Part shown: piece by piece, positions 5,163-5,232 of the stretch
Numbering within the stretch: position 1 is the stretch's first letter
Layout of the letters: each line of letters opens with the position of its first letter
Assembly: GCA_012798135.1 (NCBI GenBank)
Contig: JAAZNU010000200.1
Location: forward strand, 1-5,232
Source: Veillonellaceae bacterium
Lineage (GTDB): Bacteria > Bacillota_C > Negativicutes > UBA1444
Direction: 5' to 3'
DNA length: 5,232 bases
Made by a program: the position numbers and the translations under genes
Notes under the pieces: model-generated
Database searches by the model: none
Seen by the model: only the letters and a program-made list of their open reading frames with translations
Told to the model about the DNA's origin: nothing

Positions 5163-5232
5163 ATGTCCCGGTTATTCGGCAAAAAAGGAGAGAAATGGTT
5201 TGAAGGACCCCGGGATGTTCAGGTCTCCTGCA
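5163..5232 (+). CDS. Unidentified gene, 5' end only, divergent from atwA
   Basis: An ATG at 5163 opens a frame with no stop for 23 codons up to the right edge. The visible product begins MSRLFGKKGEKWFEGPRD and continues Val-Gln-Val-Ser-Cys: a basic start followed by a hydrophilic stretch, with no signal peptide. I do not recognise it. No Shine-Dalgarno sequence precedes the ATG, so the transcript may have a short or absent leader. ATGs at 5195 and 5215 are in other frames; the one at 5195 hits a stop after two codons, and the one at 5215 is too near the edge to judge. The gene is transcribed away from atwA across a 151-base control region, so shared regulation is possible. That this is a real gene is an inference from its position and open frame only. 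Confidence 0.45.
   Translation, partial: MSRLFGKKGEKWFEGPRDVQVSC

Noticed and set aside
1..5232. CRISPR array, tRNA or rRNA gene, insertion sequence or phage genes
   Set aside because: I found no regularly spaced repeats, cloverleaf-like sequence, transposase motifs or terminal inverted repeats; nearly all of the window is accounted for by the genes listed.

Overview
The window looks like a piece of a GC-rich methanogen chromosome (roughly 60% GC by eye), most likely from the order Methanomicrobiales. The diagnostic gene is a double-ATPase protein of the AtwA type (methyl-coenzyme M reductase activation component A2), a family known only from methanogens and their anaerobic methane/alkane-oxidising relatives. 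A four-gene, four-subunit 2-oxoacid:ferredoxin oxidoreductase cluster, short gene overlaps, Shine-Dalgarno sequences and AT-rich TATA-like elements all fit an archaeal genome. The order-level assignment is inference.

Layout, left to right. (1) About 1-392, + strand: a small cysteine-rich protein made of two zinc-ribbon-like CxxC-x18-CxxC modules exactly 61 residues apart; its frame is open to the left edge. (2) 393-497: a 105-base convergent intergenic stretch with three short inverted repeats, probably a termination zone. (3) 498-3253, - strand: four overlapping genes in the transcribed order beta, alpha, gamma, delta of a pyruvate/2-oxoisovalerate-type ferredoxin oxidoreductase. (4) 3254-3385: a gap holding a U-tract terminator for the upstream gene and a candidate promoter for the oxidoreductase operon. 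(5) 3386-5011, - strand: atwA, with an inserted four-cysteine knuckle in its first ATPase domain. (6) 5012-5162: a divergent control region with a TATA-like box inside an inverted repeat, two copies of an 11-base direct repeat exactly 50 bases apart, and a perfect 10-base palindrome. (7) 5163 onward, + strand: the first 23 codons of an unidentified gene that runs off the window.

How the genes fit together: AtwA is the ATP-dependent component that helps bring the nickel cofactor F430 of methyl-coenzyme M reductase to its active Ni(I) state. The oxidoreductase joins ferredoxin electrons to 2-oxoacid metabolism; in an autotrophic methanogen this usually means reductive carboxylation of acetyl-CoA to pyruvate, or of a branched acyl-CoA to the matching 2-oxoacid. 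Both processes depend on low-potential electrons, but a terminator-like element and a separate promoter-like element lie between them, so they are probably separate transcription units.

I saw no RNA gene, CRISPR array, insertion sequence or phage gene. The window reads as core metabolism; the less ordinary parts are the duplicated zinc-ribbon protein, the divergent oxidoreductase subtype and the structured atwA control region.
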